Source: Archangium sp. (GTDB lineage: Bacteria; Myxococcota; Myxococcia; Myxococcales; Myxococcaceae). From it: a stretch of DNA of 64,000 nucleotides. The position numbers and the translations under genes were made by a program. A model generated the notes under the pieces. It made no database searches. It was not told where the DNA came from and saw nothing but the letters and a program-made list of their open reading frames with translations. Below, piece after piece: positions 18,459-27,927 of the stretch (positions within the stretch are counted from its first letter, which is position 1; every line of letters begins with the position of its first letter). Location: NCBI GenBank assembly GCA_022843845.1, contig JALHMW010000002.1, forward strand, positions 246,240 to 310,239. Reading direction: 5' to 3'.

Positions 18459-19975
18459 AGTCGTTTCAGGCGCAGACATTCTACGAGCTGCTCGAGGTGT
18501 CGGTCGGCGCTGGCGACGGAGACATTCGTTCTGCCTTCGAGCGCCTCGCGCGGCTCTACGCTGAAGATCAGGTCGCGCTGTACGGGTTGATCGACGAAGG
18601 CCGCGCCCGCGCGCTGAGGGGCCGTCTCAAGGAAGCGGCCGACACGCTGCTCGATGCCGAGCGCCGCGCGACCTACGACGCGGGGCTGGGCCTTCCGCCG
18701 CGAGAGGTGCCGAAGCGCCCAGCGCCGGCTCCCTCGACGACGCCCCGTGCCTCGGCGCCGGTGGGGTGGGCCGGCTCGTACGCGTTCGTCAGCCCGACGG
18801 TCGCGGTGAGCGCTCCGGTTGCGACCTCGTTCAGCTACACGATCGCCGCGCCCGTGACGGCGCAAGCTCGTCCTTCCGCGCCGGTCGCTCCGAAGGCGAT
18901 CGAGGTCCCGGTCCCCACGGTGGCGGAGCCTGCAGAGCCCGAAGTTCGTGTGGAGGTGGTCCAGCCCGCGGTGGCTGCGGCGGTCGTCGTGTCGCCGCCG
19001 GTCGAGCCCACAGCGCTCGTCGCGCCTGCTCCTGCCGCTGAGCCGTCGTCACCGGTGTCCGTGGCGCAAATCGCAGCGACCCCGAGTCAGGCCGCTGCGC
19101 CGCCGGTTGTCGCGCGCCTCGAGGCGGTTGCTCCCGTCCCGCGCGAGCCACCGTCGCCGATGATTCCCAGCGCGGTCGTGGTGCCTGTGCGCGCGGAGCC
19201 GACCGCTGGTGCTCCGACCGAGCCACCGTCGCCGGTCCCCAGCGCGGCCGTGGTGGCTGCGCGCCCGGAGCCGACCGCTGCTGCGCCGACCGAGCCACCG
19301 TCGCCGATTCCCAGCGCGGTCGTGGTGCCTGTACGCGCTGAGTCGACCGCTTCTGCGCCGAGTGAGGCACCGTCGCCGACCGCTCCTGCGCCGAGCGAGC
19401 CTTCCATTGCCGTCGCCACTGAGCCGCCCGCAGCCGCACCCGAACGCATCGCAGAGCCGGCCGACCCTGCGTCGACGACGCCCTCAGTCGCCGTTGCGCA
19501 CCCAGCTGAGCCGCCTGCGGTTCCTGCCGTGGTGAATGTGGCGCCATCTGCGCCTGCCCAGCTCATCGCTCCCGCGCTCGCCGAACCCGAAGAGGTGAGG
19601 GCGGCACCGCCTGTCGATGACGAGAGCCCAGGGAGCGCGATCGTTGCCACCCGGCCCTACGCCCCACGCGAGTACCGGCCGCCAGAGCGCGCGAGGCCCT
19701 ACGAGGTGCCCGCTGGGGTCGAGTTCAACGGCGATCTGCTGCGACAGGTCCGTATGGCGAGGGGCTTGTCGCTCCTTCAGGTCGCTGAGCGGACCCGCAT
19801 CGGTGTCAGGCACCTCGAGAACCTCGAGAACGACCGGTACGAGCAGCTCCCCGTCGCCGTCTACCTCCGGGGCATGCTGATGAGCCTCGCGCGCGAGCTC
19901 GGCCTCGACGGGATCAGGGTGTCGAAAAGCTATTTGACCTTCGTCGAAGCGCACCTCTCGAAGTCGAAAGGTTGA
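18455..19975 (+). CDS. J-like N-terminal domain, Pro/Ala-rich linker, RodZ-like C-terminal HTH
   Basis: N-term TFYELLEVSVGAGDGDIRSAFERLARLY; C-term LLRQVRMARGLSLLQVAERTRIGVRHLENLENDRYEQLPVAVYLRGML (HTH_25/RodZ-like). Confidence 0.8.
   Translation: MKSFQAQTFYELLEVSVGAGDGDIRSAFERLARLYAEDQVALYGLIDEGRARALRGRLKEAADTLLDAERRATYDAGLGLPPREVPKRPAPAPSTTPRASAPVGWAGSYAFVSPTVAVSAPVATSFSYTIAAPVTAQARPSAPVAPKAIEVPVPTVAEPAEPEVRVEVVQPAVAAAVVVSPPVEPTALVAPAPAAEPSSPVSVAQIAATPSQAAAPPVVARLEAVAPVPREPPSPMIPSAVVVPVRAEPTAGAPTEPPSPVPSAAVVAARPEPTAAAPTEPPSPIPSAVVVPVRAESTASAPSEAPSPTAPAPSEPSIAVATEPPAAAPERIAEPADPASTTPSVAVAHPAEPPAVPAVVNVAPSAPAQLIAPALAEPEEVRAAPPVDDESPGSAIVATRPYAPREYRPPERARPYEVPAGVEFNGDLLRQVRMARGLSLLQVAERTRIGVRHLENLENDRYEQLPVAVYLRGMLMSLARELGLDGIRVSKSYLTFVEAHLSKSKG
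19145..19398 (+). repeat. In-frame 72-75 bp tandem repeat (about 3.5 copies)
   Basis: EPPSPMIPSAVVVPVRAEPTAGAPT / EPPSPVPSAAVVAARPEPTAAAPT / EPPSPIPSAVVVPVRAESTASAPS / EAPSPTAPAPS. Confidence 0.85.
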
Positions 19976-20007
19976 CCCGGGCGCTGATCGCCGGAAAGCT
20001 CTGTGCC

Positions 20008-20271
20008 ATGACTGATGAAGAACGGATGAAGGCGATGCGTCTGGCCCGTGCCATCGCTTCGGACATCTCCCTCTACAACGAGGCGAAGATCATCCAGGGC
20101 ATCGAGCAGGACCGGCTGTTCGACGTCTTGCGCGACGAGATCGAGGAAGGCCGCGAGCTGTTCAAGACCCGCGTCAGCTCCGAGATCTTCACCCGCACCA
20201 ACTTCTTCGATCGCGCGATCGTCGACATCGTGATCAAGCCGAAGGGCCACGTGAAGTCGAAGATCTGGTGA
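20008..20271 (+). CDS. Conserved-looking small hypothetical protein
   Basis: ATG at 20008; MTDEERMKAMRLARAIASDISLYNEAKIIQGIEQDRLFDVLRDEIEEGRELFKTRV; overlaps next start by 4 nt. Confidence 0.75.
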   Translation: MTDEERMKAMRLARAIASDISLYNEAKIIQGIEQDRLFDVLRDEIEEGRELFKTRVSSEIFTRTNFFDRAIVDIVIKPKGHVKSKIW

Positions 20272-21185
20272 CTCGCAGCACCGTCGACGCCACCGCCGCC
20301 GATCGGGGAGAGCGCTACGATCGCTTCCTCGCGGGGCGGCTGACCGAGCTCAGCCGTTCTCGAATTCAAGGGCTGATCGACGACGGCCACGTGACGGTCG
20401 AGTCGGTCGCCATCAAGGCCTCGGGGCGGGTGCAGGGCGCCGAGCGGATCGTCGTCGAGGTCCCCGACGCCACGCCCGCCGAGCCGCAGGCCGAAGCATT
20501 GCCGTTGACGATTCTGTACCAGGACCGCGACGTGCTGGTCGTCGACAAGGCCGCCGGCATGGTCGTGCACCCCGGTGCAGGGCACCACGACGGCACCCTG
20601 GTGAACGCGCTCCTGCATCACGTGACCGACCTCAAAGGCGTCGGGGGCGAGCTGCGGCCTGGCATCGTGCATCGCCTCGACAAGGACACCTCGGGCGTCA
20701 TCGTCATCGCCAAGCACGAGCGGGCCCTGACGGCGCTGCAGAAGGCGTTCGCCTCGCGTGAGGTCGAGAAGGTGTACCTGGCCATCGTCGCCGGCGAGCC
20801 ACCCGACGAGGGTACGTTTCGCACGCTGCACACCAGGCACCCGGTTCACCGCATGCGCTTCACGGGGCGGCTCAAGACGGGGAAGTCGGCGGTGACGCAC
20901 TACCGCGTGAAGGAGCGCCTCGCCGGCGCCGCGCTGGTCGAGATCACCCTCGAGACCGGGCGCACCCACCAGATCCGCATGCACTTCTCAGAGGCTGGCT
21001 TCCCGCTGCTCGCTGACGAGCTCTACGGCACGCGCAGCTCGTCGAAGCTGACGGCCGCGCCGCGCCTCGCCCTTCACGCGCATCGGCTCGCCTTCGCGCA
21101 CCCGAAGACCGGGAAGCCCGTGTCGGTCACCTCACCGCTCCCGGCCGATCTGGCGCGCGCAGTGAAGACGCTCCGCCGGCGCTAG
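20268..21185 (+). CDS. rluD: RluA/RluD-family 23S rRNA pseudouridine synthase
   Basis: PGIVHRLDKDTSGVIVIAK and GRTHQIRMHF motifs; S4-like N-terminus. Confidence 0.88.
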   Translation: MTRSTVDATAADRGERYDRFLAGRLTELSRSRIQGLIDDGHVTVESVAIKASGRVQGAERIVVEVPDATPAEPQAEALPLTILYQDRDVLVVDKAAGMVVHPGAGHHDGTLVNALLHHVTDLKGVGGELRPGIVHRLDKDTSGVIVIAKHERALTALQKAFASREVEKVYLAIVAGEPPDEGTFRTLHTRHPVHRMRFTGRLKTGKSAVTHYRVKERLAGAALVEITLETGRTHQIRMHFSEAGFPLLADELYGTRSSSKLTAAPRLALHAHRLAFAHPKTGKPVSVTSPLPADLARAVKTLRRR

Positions 21186-22498
21186 ATGAGCCCGATCGAC
21201 ATCGACTGCTGACGCTTGGTGAGCACCTTGATCGGCTGAATCGCCATGACGCGCATGAAGATGCGGAGCAGGTCGGGATCGAACTTGTTGCGCATCTCGG
21301 TCCACATCAGCATCAGCGCGACCTCGGGGCCGTATGAGTCGCGGAACGCGCGCTTCGACGTCAACGCGTCGTAGGTGGCGCAGATCGAGATGATCTTCGC
21401 GTAGAGCCCCAGGTTCGCCTTGGGGATGATCATCTGGATGTTGCCCTGCCCGTCGCGCACGGCGGTGCCGAACTCGACCTTGTGCTCGAAGGTCGTCACC
21501 AGGCGCAGCAGGGTGGAGCGGTTGATGGCCTTCTCGCGGAGGATGTTTCGCACCGAGACCAGCGGGGCACGTGCGACGATCGCCTTCTCTTCGGGCGTGA
21601 GCGCCCCGCGCTTGCTGAGCACTTTGTCCGGCACCGTGCCCATGCCGGCGTCGTGGAAGAGGGCCACGTAGCCGAGGTCGCGCAGCTGGGGCTTGGTGAG
21701 GCCGAGCTCGTTCCCGAACACCACCGACATCAGGCACGTGTTCACCTGGTGGTACGCGAGGTACTCGCTGTCGGTGCGCGTGGTGGTGAGCCCGAGGAAG
21801 TGGGTGCGGTGGTCCATCGAGATGTCGACGAAGTCCTGCAGAATGCGCATCGCCTTCGACGTGTTCAGTGGCTTGTCGTCGCGCAGTGACTCCATGTACT
21901 TCTTGGTGAAGAAGATCGCGCGGCCGTAGCAGGTGAGCGCGTACTTCTTTCGATCGAGCTTGGCGTCGCTCTCGTCCTTCTCGTTCTCGAGCTTGTCTTT
22001 CAGCTTCGACCACTTCGCCAACTTCATCGACACGAGCTTCTTCCCCGCCGTGCCGTCCGCGTCGGCCATGTCGAGCTGCTCTTTGGAGAAGATCCAGATG
22101 AAGTTCTTCAGCTCGGGCACGGTGACGGTGCGCAGCATGTTGAAGCCGGCGACGTCTTTCGCGCGCAGCTCGTCGAGCAGGTAGCGGACGTTGTCGAGCG
22201 AGGCCATGTCGACCTTCACCAGCATGCCGTTCAGGTAGAACGACTGCTTCACGCCGATCAGGTCGAGCTTCCCCTCCTTGCGGATGATCTGGTTGATCGT
22301 GTCCTGGAGCTGGGTGAGCGGCTTGTCGAACACCGCGTTGTCGGGGTCGTACATCTTCACCGAGCGCACCAGCATGTAGAGCGCCGAGACGAGCGTGCGC
22401 GCCATGCCCTGGAGCTTCTCGCTGTGCTCGCGCCCGTAGGTGTCGAGCATCTCGCTGTCGCTGCTCGAGGCCTTGGTGATCTGAAGATTGTCGGCCAT
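21182..22498 (-). CDS. HD-domain (HD-GYP-like, degenerate) protein
   Basis: LGYVALFHDAGMGTVPDKVLSKRGALTPEE...TFEHKVEF; lacks a clear GYP motif. Confidence 0.75.
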   Translation of the reverse strand: MADNLQITKASSSDSEMLDTYGREHSEKLQGMARTLVSALYMLVRSVKMYDPDNAVFDKPLTQLQDTINQIIRKEGKLDLIGVKQSFYLNGMLVKVDMASLDNVRYLLDELRAKDVAGFNMLRTVTVPELKNFIWIFSKEQLDMADADGTAGKKLVSMKLAKWSKLKDKLENEKDESDAKLDRKKYALTCYGRAIFFTKKYMESLRDDKPLNTSKAMRILQDFVDISMDHRTHFLGLTTTRTDSEYLAYHQVNTCLMSVVFGNELGLTKPQLRDLGYVALFHDAGMGTVPDKVLSKRGALTPEEKAIVARAPLVSVRNILREKAINRSTLLRLVTTFEHKVEFGTAVRDGQGNIQMIIPKANLGLYAKIISICATYDALTSKRAFRDSYGPEVALMLMWTEMRNKFDPDLLRIFMRVMAIQPIKVLTKRQQSMSIGLI

Positions 22499-22503
22499 GG
22501 CGG

Positions 22504-24294
22504 TCAGGCCTCCTTGTCGGCGCTACCGAAGAGCGCCTTGCGAACCCGGCCGAGGTGTCGCTTCGCGTGGTTGGTGACTTCCGGAGGCTGCGACTTGTCG
22601 TCGATGACCTCCTGCAGCAGCTTGGCCGTCTGGATGTTGCAGGCACCGCCGAGGCCGGCCACCGCGAGAATCTTGTCCTGCTTGACCTTCTCCTTGTTGA
22701 AGAGCCCGCCCTTCACCTGGAGCAACTGCGTGAAGTACGCGAGCGCCCCGTTCACGCCGGTCGAGCCGATCGCGGCGTAGATCGCCTCGTGCTCCTCGGC
22801 GGAGCGCTTCTCGAACTTCGGGTCCTTCACCAGCTTCATCAGGTCGAGGAACGCCTTCTCTCGATCGAACTCGGGCAACACGCGCGCGGCCTGAATTCGG
22901 ACCTGCTGGGTGTCATCTTCGAGCATCGCCGCGATCATCTTGCGCGCCTCACCCGTGCGGCCACGCGCGATGATGCCCATCACCTCGAGCTTGACCGCGA
23001 GGTTCCTGGACTTCAGCACCGTGGCAAAGAAGCGGATCTTGTCGGGGTGGTTGGAGCGATCGAGCACGTAGATCATGTCGCGCACGATCTGGGGCTTGTC
23101 GCTCTGAAGGCGGTTGACGAACGGGTCTGGCAACTCCTTCGCGAAGGGAATCAGCACGTCGCAGAGCAACACGCGGTTCTCTGGCAGCTCGATGACCTCG
23201 AGCGCATCGAGCCACAGCGGCACGGACTCGGGCCCGAGGTTCGAGAGGTAGCGCACGATCTCCTGGGGGTTCTTCAGCCGCGTCGTCTTGATGATGTCGG
23301 CGACGCGATTGACGCGCGTCTCTTCGCCCATGTGCGAGACGAAGTTGCGCAGGAGCCGGCCGACGGCGCTGTCCGAGCCGAGGCGCTGCTCCATGGCCTT
23401 CAGCTTGAGGACGACCTGGTTGATGATCGTGAAGTCTTCCTGCAGCAGCATCGCGTCGAGCAGCTGGGTGAACATGTCGGTGAGGAGCTCGGCGTCGTCG
23501 ACGCCGCTCTCGACGACCTGGAAGACGGCGCTGATGAGCTTGGGGAAGAGCCGCTGGTTCTCTTCGTCGTGCACGTCCTTCTGCATGCGCGCCTTGAAGG
23601 TCGGGTCGGCGGTGACGCCGGTGATCACGACGCCACGCATCTGCTCGACGTTGTCGAGCTTCATCTCGAGATCTTCTTCGGTGACGCGGGCGAAACGAAG
23701 AAAGTCTTCGCTGGCCGTGCGCAGGCGGCGCTGCAGGTAATCGACGACCTTGTCGACCTCGACCTGGACCTCCTCCTCGGAGAACTCGTCCATGCGGAAG
23801 CCTTCGACCATGATGTATTCGAAGTTCGGCATCTGGGCCCGCCACAGCTGGGCGTTGATGTCCTCCGCGCCGCGATCGGGGTCCGACAACGAGATGGTCG
23901 TGAAGGCCGTGAGCTCCTCGACGGTGAAGCCCGGCCGGAAGATGAGCTGGCGAATGCCGTCCTTGAAGAACTTGTACGGAAGCTGGCTGTCTTCGCTGAA
24001 CAGATCCTGTTTGTGCAGTTGGAAGTTGGTGAGGTCGACCTTCAGCTGAAGCGGGCCGAACTCCTCGTGGTACGCGACGATCGCCGCGTGCGCCTTCATC
24101 AGGTACTCGCCGTATTTCGACTCGTTGTGGCGGTACATGCCAATCATCTTGATGCCCTTGAGCAGGTGGTACGCCACGCTGCGGGCGACCTCGACCTGGC
24201 GCTTGAGCTTCGGGTCCGACATCGGGTCGGCCGGCGCTTCAGGGACGTTCGACACGGGGGGCGCGAGAGACGGCCGCGCAGCTGGAGAAGCCAT
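22504..24294 (-). CDS. HEAT-repeat protein
   Basis: C-terminal repeats such as VKLEVMGIIARGRTGEARKMIAAMLEDDTQQVRIQAARVLPEF. Confidence 0.75.
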   Translation of the reverse strand: MASPAARPSLAPPVSNVPEAPADPMSDPKLKRQVEVARSVAYHLLKGIKMIGMYRHNESKYGEYLMKAHAAIVAYHEEFGPLQLKVDLTNFQLHKQDLFSEDSQLPYKFFKDGIRQLIFRPGFTVEELTAFTTISLSDPDRGAEDINAQLWRAQMPNFEYIMVEGFRMDEFSEEEVQVEVDKVVDYLQRRLRTASEDFLRFARVTEEDLEMKLDNVEQMRGVVITGVTADPTFKARMQKDVHDEENQRLFPKLISAVFQVVESGVDDAELLTDMFTQLLDAMLLQEDFTIINQVVLKLKAMEQRLGSDSAVGRLLRNFVSHMGEETRVNRVADIIKTTRLKNPQEIVRYLSNLGPESVPLWLDALEVIELPENRVLLCDVLIPFAKELPDPFVNRLQSDKPQIVRDMIYVLDRSNHPDKIRFFATVLKSRNLAVKLEVMGIIARGRTGEARKMIAAMLEDDTQQVRIQAARVLPEFDREKAFLDLMKLVKDPKFEKRSAEEHEAIYAAIGSTGVNGALAYFTQLLQVKGGLFNKEKVKQDKILAVAGLGGACNIQTAKLLQEVIDDKSQPPEVTNHAKRHLGRVRKALFGSADKEA

Positions 24295-24378
24295 TCGCCG
24301 AGTCTACCGAACCGCTGCAGTCTCGCTCGTTCGTGGTGCACGCCGAACGACGAGGGGTGCGACTTCTGCCCACCCGGC

Positions 24379-24792
24379 TCAGCGGATCGCGTCTCGCAAG
24401 CGGCGCGTGAGCACCTTGATGATGCCCATCGCGATCTCGGGCTTCTCGGTCATGATCTCCTGGAAGTCCTCACGGGTGATCTTCAGCATCGCGGTCTCGG
24501 TGAGGGCGGTGACGGTGGCCGAGCGCGGCGCCGCGTCGAGGATCGCCATCTCTCCGAAGCACTCGCGCTCGCCCAGCTCGGCGATGACGCGGTCTTGCTT
24601 GTGGACGCGCACCTTGCCGTCGATCACCAGGTACAGCGCGTCGCCCGACTCTCCCTCTGCGAAGATCTCGTCACCCTGATCGCGCCGCTCCTCGCTCGAG
24701 ATCAAGGCGACGGCCGTCAGATCCTCGCCGGGAATCTGGGAGAACAGGTCGATCGACTTCAGGAAGAGCACCTTCTCGACGGTGGAGATCAT
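24379..24792 (-). CDS. Stand-alone cyclic nucleotide-binding (CNB) domain protein
   Basis: FAEGESGDALYLVIDGKVRVHKQDRVIAELGERECFGEMAILDAAPRSATVTAL; ATG at 24792. Confidence 0.9.
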   Translation of the reverse strand: MISTVEKVLFLKSIDLFSQIPGEDLTAVALISSEERRDQGDEIFAEGESGDALYLVIDGKVRVHKQDRVIAELGERECFGEMAILDAAPRSATVTALTETAMLKITREDFQEIMTEKPEIAMGIIKVLTRRLRDAIR

Positions 24793-25012
24793 TGAGCGCT
24801 GGCGGGCGGGAGAGCATAGCGCGCGCCTTGAGGAGTGCACCGCCCTCGATCGCCGGCTCGAGAACGGCCACACGAGCGCGTCATGGCCGTGAAGCCGGGC
24901 GCCCGACGTCCTGGCGGTCTGCGTCGCCCAGCTCGCGACGCGCTCGTTCGCAACTCGAGGCTGTCGGTCTCCGCGGGCGCTGGTCGACGACGGGGCCCGA
25001 CTCGAGCTGCCG

Positions 25013-27901
25013 TCAGGCAGCGCTGATCTGACCCCTGGTGCGAATGGCCGCGAGCTGCTGCTGCACGAGCGGTGAGTCGTCGCCTTCCCGGCTGGCCGCG
25101 AGCGCCAGGGCGCGCGTGGGGTCGACCGAGGCCAACGTCGAAACGGCGATCTCGCGCACCAGCGCGTTCCCGTCGGCCGCAGCGAGCTCGAGCATCGAGG
25201 GGCCTTCGCTCGCCGTCACCTCTGCCTTGCCCACGCACCACACCGCGCAGGCTCTCACCCACGCCACCTCGTCCCTGGTGAGCTCGACCAGGGCGGCCTT
25301 CGCGTCGAGCCCGTCGGGGCGGGGAAAGAGCTCGGCGACCGCCTTGAGCTTCTCGGCCCGCGGCTGTTCGTCGAGGAGCGGCAGGAAGCGGGCCTTGAGT
25401 TCGCGATCGAGCAGGTTGTCGAGCAGCTCCACGGCGTTGCCACGGCGACGGGCCGAGTCGGCCGCCAGCGCGTCTCGAATGCCCGCGGCGATCTGCTCCA
25501 TGTCTGCGTCGGGGTAGAGCACCGCGAGGAGCAGGAACAGCCGGCCTTCGATCTGCGCCACCTTCTCGGTGATGGCCGACGAGAGCAGGGCACGGGCCGC
25601 GGGCTCGCCGGTGCGGGGCGTCGCCGCCACGGGGCCGCCGACGAGCCCCAGCGCTTCAGCGTGATGGAGCGCCTTCCACGCGCGGGCCAACTCCTTGTCG
25701 AGCGCCGCGCGGACCGGCGCTTTGTCTTTGAGGATCAACCGGCGGCCCTTCACCGTGCGCGCGAGCGCCTTGTAGAGCCGGCCGCGCAGCTCCTCGTCGG
25801 GCTCGTCCAGGTGCTGGGTGATGACGTCGATGGCCTCGGCGGTACCGACGCGCCCCAGCACGCGCGCGACCGAGCGCCTGATGTTGGCGTCTTCGAGCTG
25901 ATTCCCGAGCACCTTGGCGAGCGTCGGCACGATCGAGACGCCGAAGTTGGTGAGCGCCTCGGTGGCCTCGCGCGCGGTCTCGTGGCTCTGCGTTCGGTAG
26001 ATGAGGGGAATGACGAACTCGGCGCTCTTGAGCTGGCCCGCGGCGGTGACGGCGGCCCGACGCACGCGGGGGTCGGCGTCGCTCATCAACTGGAGCACCG
26101 GCTGGTAGAAGTTCTTCACGCCGATCGCGCCCAGCACCTTCGCGGCGTGCAGTCGCATGACGTTGTCTTTGTTGTCGATGAGCGCCTTGAGCGCCTCGGC
26201 CGCCACCAGCACGCCGTCGAGCCCGCCGTAGCGGATCATGCCCGTGACGGCGGCGCTGCGGATGCGGGGGTCGGGGTCCTGCAGGAAGGTGCGCACGCTC
26301 TTGACGGCCTTGTCGCGGCCGATAGCGCAGAACGCGTCGATGGCCGCCGCTCGCACCGCAGGGTCGGCATCTTCGAAGCGCCTGAAGACCGAGTTGGCGA
26401 AGCGCATCGTCTGGCGATGGGCGTAGTACTCGAGGGCCTTGACCCGCACCTCGGAGTCCGGGTGCTCGAGCAGGTGCTCCACCTCGATGTCGAGCGCGAG
26501 CTTCTCGAGGTGCGGGAGCAGGGCCAGCGCGTTCAAGACCTCACGGGTGTCGTCGCTGGCCAGCGCGCGCTCGATGACGCCGCTGGTGGAGCCGTCGACG
26601 ACGCTGACCCGTGCCCCGGCGAGATCGAGCCGGCGGTTCTTGAGGTTGTCCTGCAGCGTCTTGATGTAGCGGCTGCGCAGACTCGAGACGACGGCGAGCC
26701 AGACGCCTCCCAGGGCGAGCGAGATCCACGCGAGGCGATAGGGGTCTTTCCCCACGACCAGGCCCCAGACCTTCAGGGTCACGCCCGCGAGGCCAATCGC
26801 GGTGGGCTTCACCACGCCGTCGATGAACGCCTTGGCCGCGACGCGGGCCTGCGAGGGCACGGGCAGGTAGAGGATCTGGGTGGTGGCGTCGTTCACCGAG
26901 TACCGGAACAACGTGTCGGCGCCCTTGGTGAGCGAGGCCGCCCACAGGGCAGGGAAGAGCACCAGCGCGGCGTTGCCGAGCGTGAGCGAGAGGGGGAGCA
27001 CGGCGAGCGAGGCGACGACGCCCGCGCGATTGAGCAGCCGGCTGGTACCGAAGAGCTGCAGCACGAGCGCGAACCCGCCCACCACCGCGCTGAAGTAGCC
27101 GAAGTACGAGGCCAGCTCGTCAGCAGGGATCTTGTCGGCGGCGACGACCTTGAACTCGAAGTCGACGAGCGTCGTCGTGAAGAAGGTGACGGCCGCGAGC
27201 AACGCGACGGTGCGCAGGTGCGGGTCGGCCATCACGCGAGACCCACCACCGGTTCGTTTTGCCGCGCTCGGTTTTCCGCTCGCGGCGCGCGCGAACAGCC
27301 GCTGTCGGCCCAGCTTGCCGGCGAAGAAGCTCGCCACCGCCGTCGTCGCCAGCAGCACCAGACACATCAACAACAGGGCGCTCGTGCCGAAGGTCTTCGC
27401 CACCTTCGCCGACAACAGGCCGATGAGGATGTTGGCGAACGTGCCACCGGCGCCGATCAGCCCGTACAGCCGCTTGGCCTCCTGCGCGTTGAAGAGCTCG
27501 TTCGCCAGCGTCCAGAACTGCACCAACACCAGCGCACCCATCACCTCGACCGAGACGTAGATGAGCGCATAGATCCACGGGGGCTGGCTGCGCTCGATGA
27601 CGTACAGCAGCCCGAAGCAGGCCGCGAACAGCGACGCCGAGCCCAGGGCCATCAGATCGCGGCGCACCCGTGTCGCGAGGCGGCCATAGAGCAGGCCGCT
27701 CGCCGTCACCGCGACGGCCGAGAGCACGTACATCCACGCGAGCTGCGAGCGATCGCCGTGCGCCAGGAACAACGCGTCGCGCACGCTGCGGCCCGTGAGG
27801 AACGACCCAACGGCGAAGAGGCTGTGGAGGAAGAGCGCGCCCGTCAGCTGGCGTTCGCCCCGTCGAACTGGAAGGACCGCCTCGACGATGCGCAGCAGCA
27901 C
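25013..27901 (-). CDS. Npt1/Npt2-type (ATP:ADP translocase/MFS-like) membrane protein fused to HEAT repeats
   Basis: 962 aa: multi-TM N-terminus (TGRSVRDALFLAH..., FWTLANELFNAQEAKRLYGLIGAGGTFANILIG) followed by repeated HEAT motifs. Confidence 0.8.
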   Translation of the reverse strand: MLLRIVEAVLPVRRGERQLTGALFLHSLFAVGSFLTGRSVRDALFLAHGDRSQLAWMYVLSAVAVTASGLLYGRLATRVRRDLMALGSASLFAACFGLLYVIERSQPPWIYALIYVSVEVMGALVLVQFWTLANELFNAQEAKRLYGLIGAGGTFANILIGLLSAKVAKTFGTSALLLMCLVLLATTAVASFFAGKLGRQRLFARAASGKPSAAKRTGGGSRVMADPHLRTVALLAAVTFFTTTLVDFEFKVVAADKIPADELASYFGYFSAVVGGFALVLQLFGTSRLLNRAGVVASLAVLPLSLTLGNAALVLFPALWAASLTKGADTLFRYSVNDATTQILYLPVPSQARVAAKAFIDGVVKPTAIGLAGVTLKVWGLVVGKDPYRLAWISLALGGVWLAVVSSLRSRYIKTLQDNLKNRRLDLAGARVSVVDGSTSGVIERALASDDTREVLNALALLPHLEKLALDIEVEHLLEHPDSEVRVKALEYYAHRQTMRFANSVFRRFEDADPAVRAAAIDAFCAIGRDKAVKSVRTFLQDPDPRIRSAAVTGMIRYGGLDGVLVAAEALKALIDNKDNVMRLHAAKVLGAIGVKNFYQPVLQLMSDADPRVRRAAVTAAGQLKSAEFVIPLIYRTQSHETAREATEALTNFGVSIVPTLAKVLGNQLEDANIRRSVARVLGRVGTAEAIDVITQHLDEPDEELRGRLYKALARTVKGRRLILKDKAPVRAALDKELARAWKALHHAEALGLVGGPVAATPRTGEPAARALLSSAITEKVAQIEGRLFLLLAVLYPDADMEQIAAGIRDALAADSARRRGNAVELLDNLLDRELKARFLPLLDEQPRAEKLKAVAELFPRPDGLDAKAALVELTRDEVAWVRACAVWCVGKAEVTASEGPSMLELAAADGNALVREIAVSTLASVDPTRALALAASREGDDSPLVQQQLAAIRTRGQISAA

Positions 27902-27927
27902 GGCCAGAAGCGTAGCAATGCTCTGCG

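Noticed and set aside
22555-24795. 746-aa plus-strand ORF
   Set aside because: Antisense to the HEAT and CNB genes; no coherent domain.
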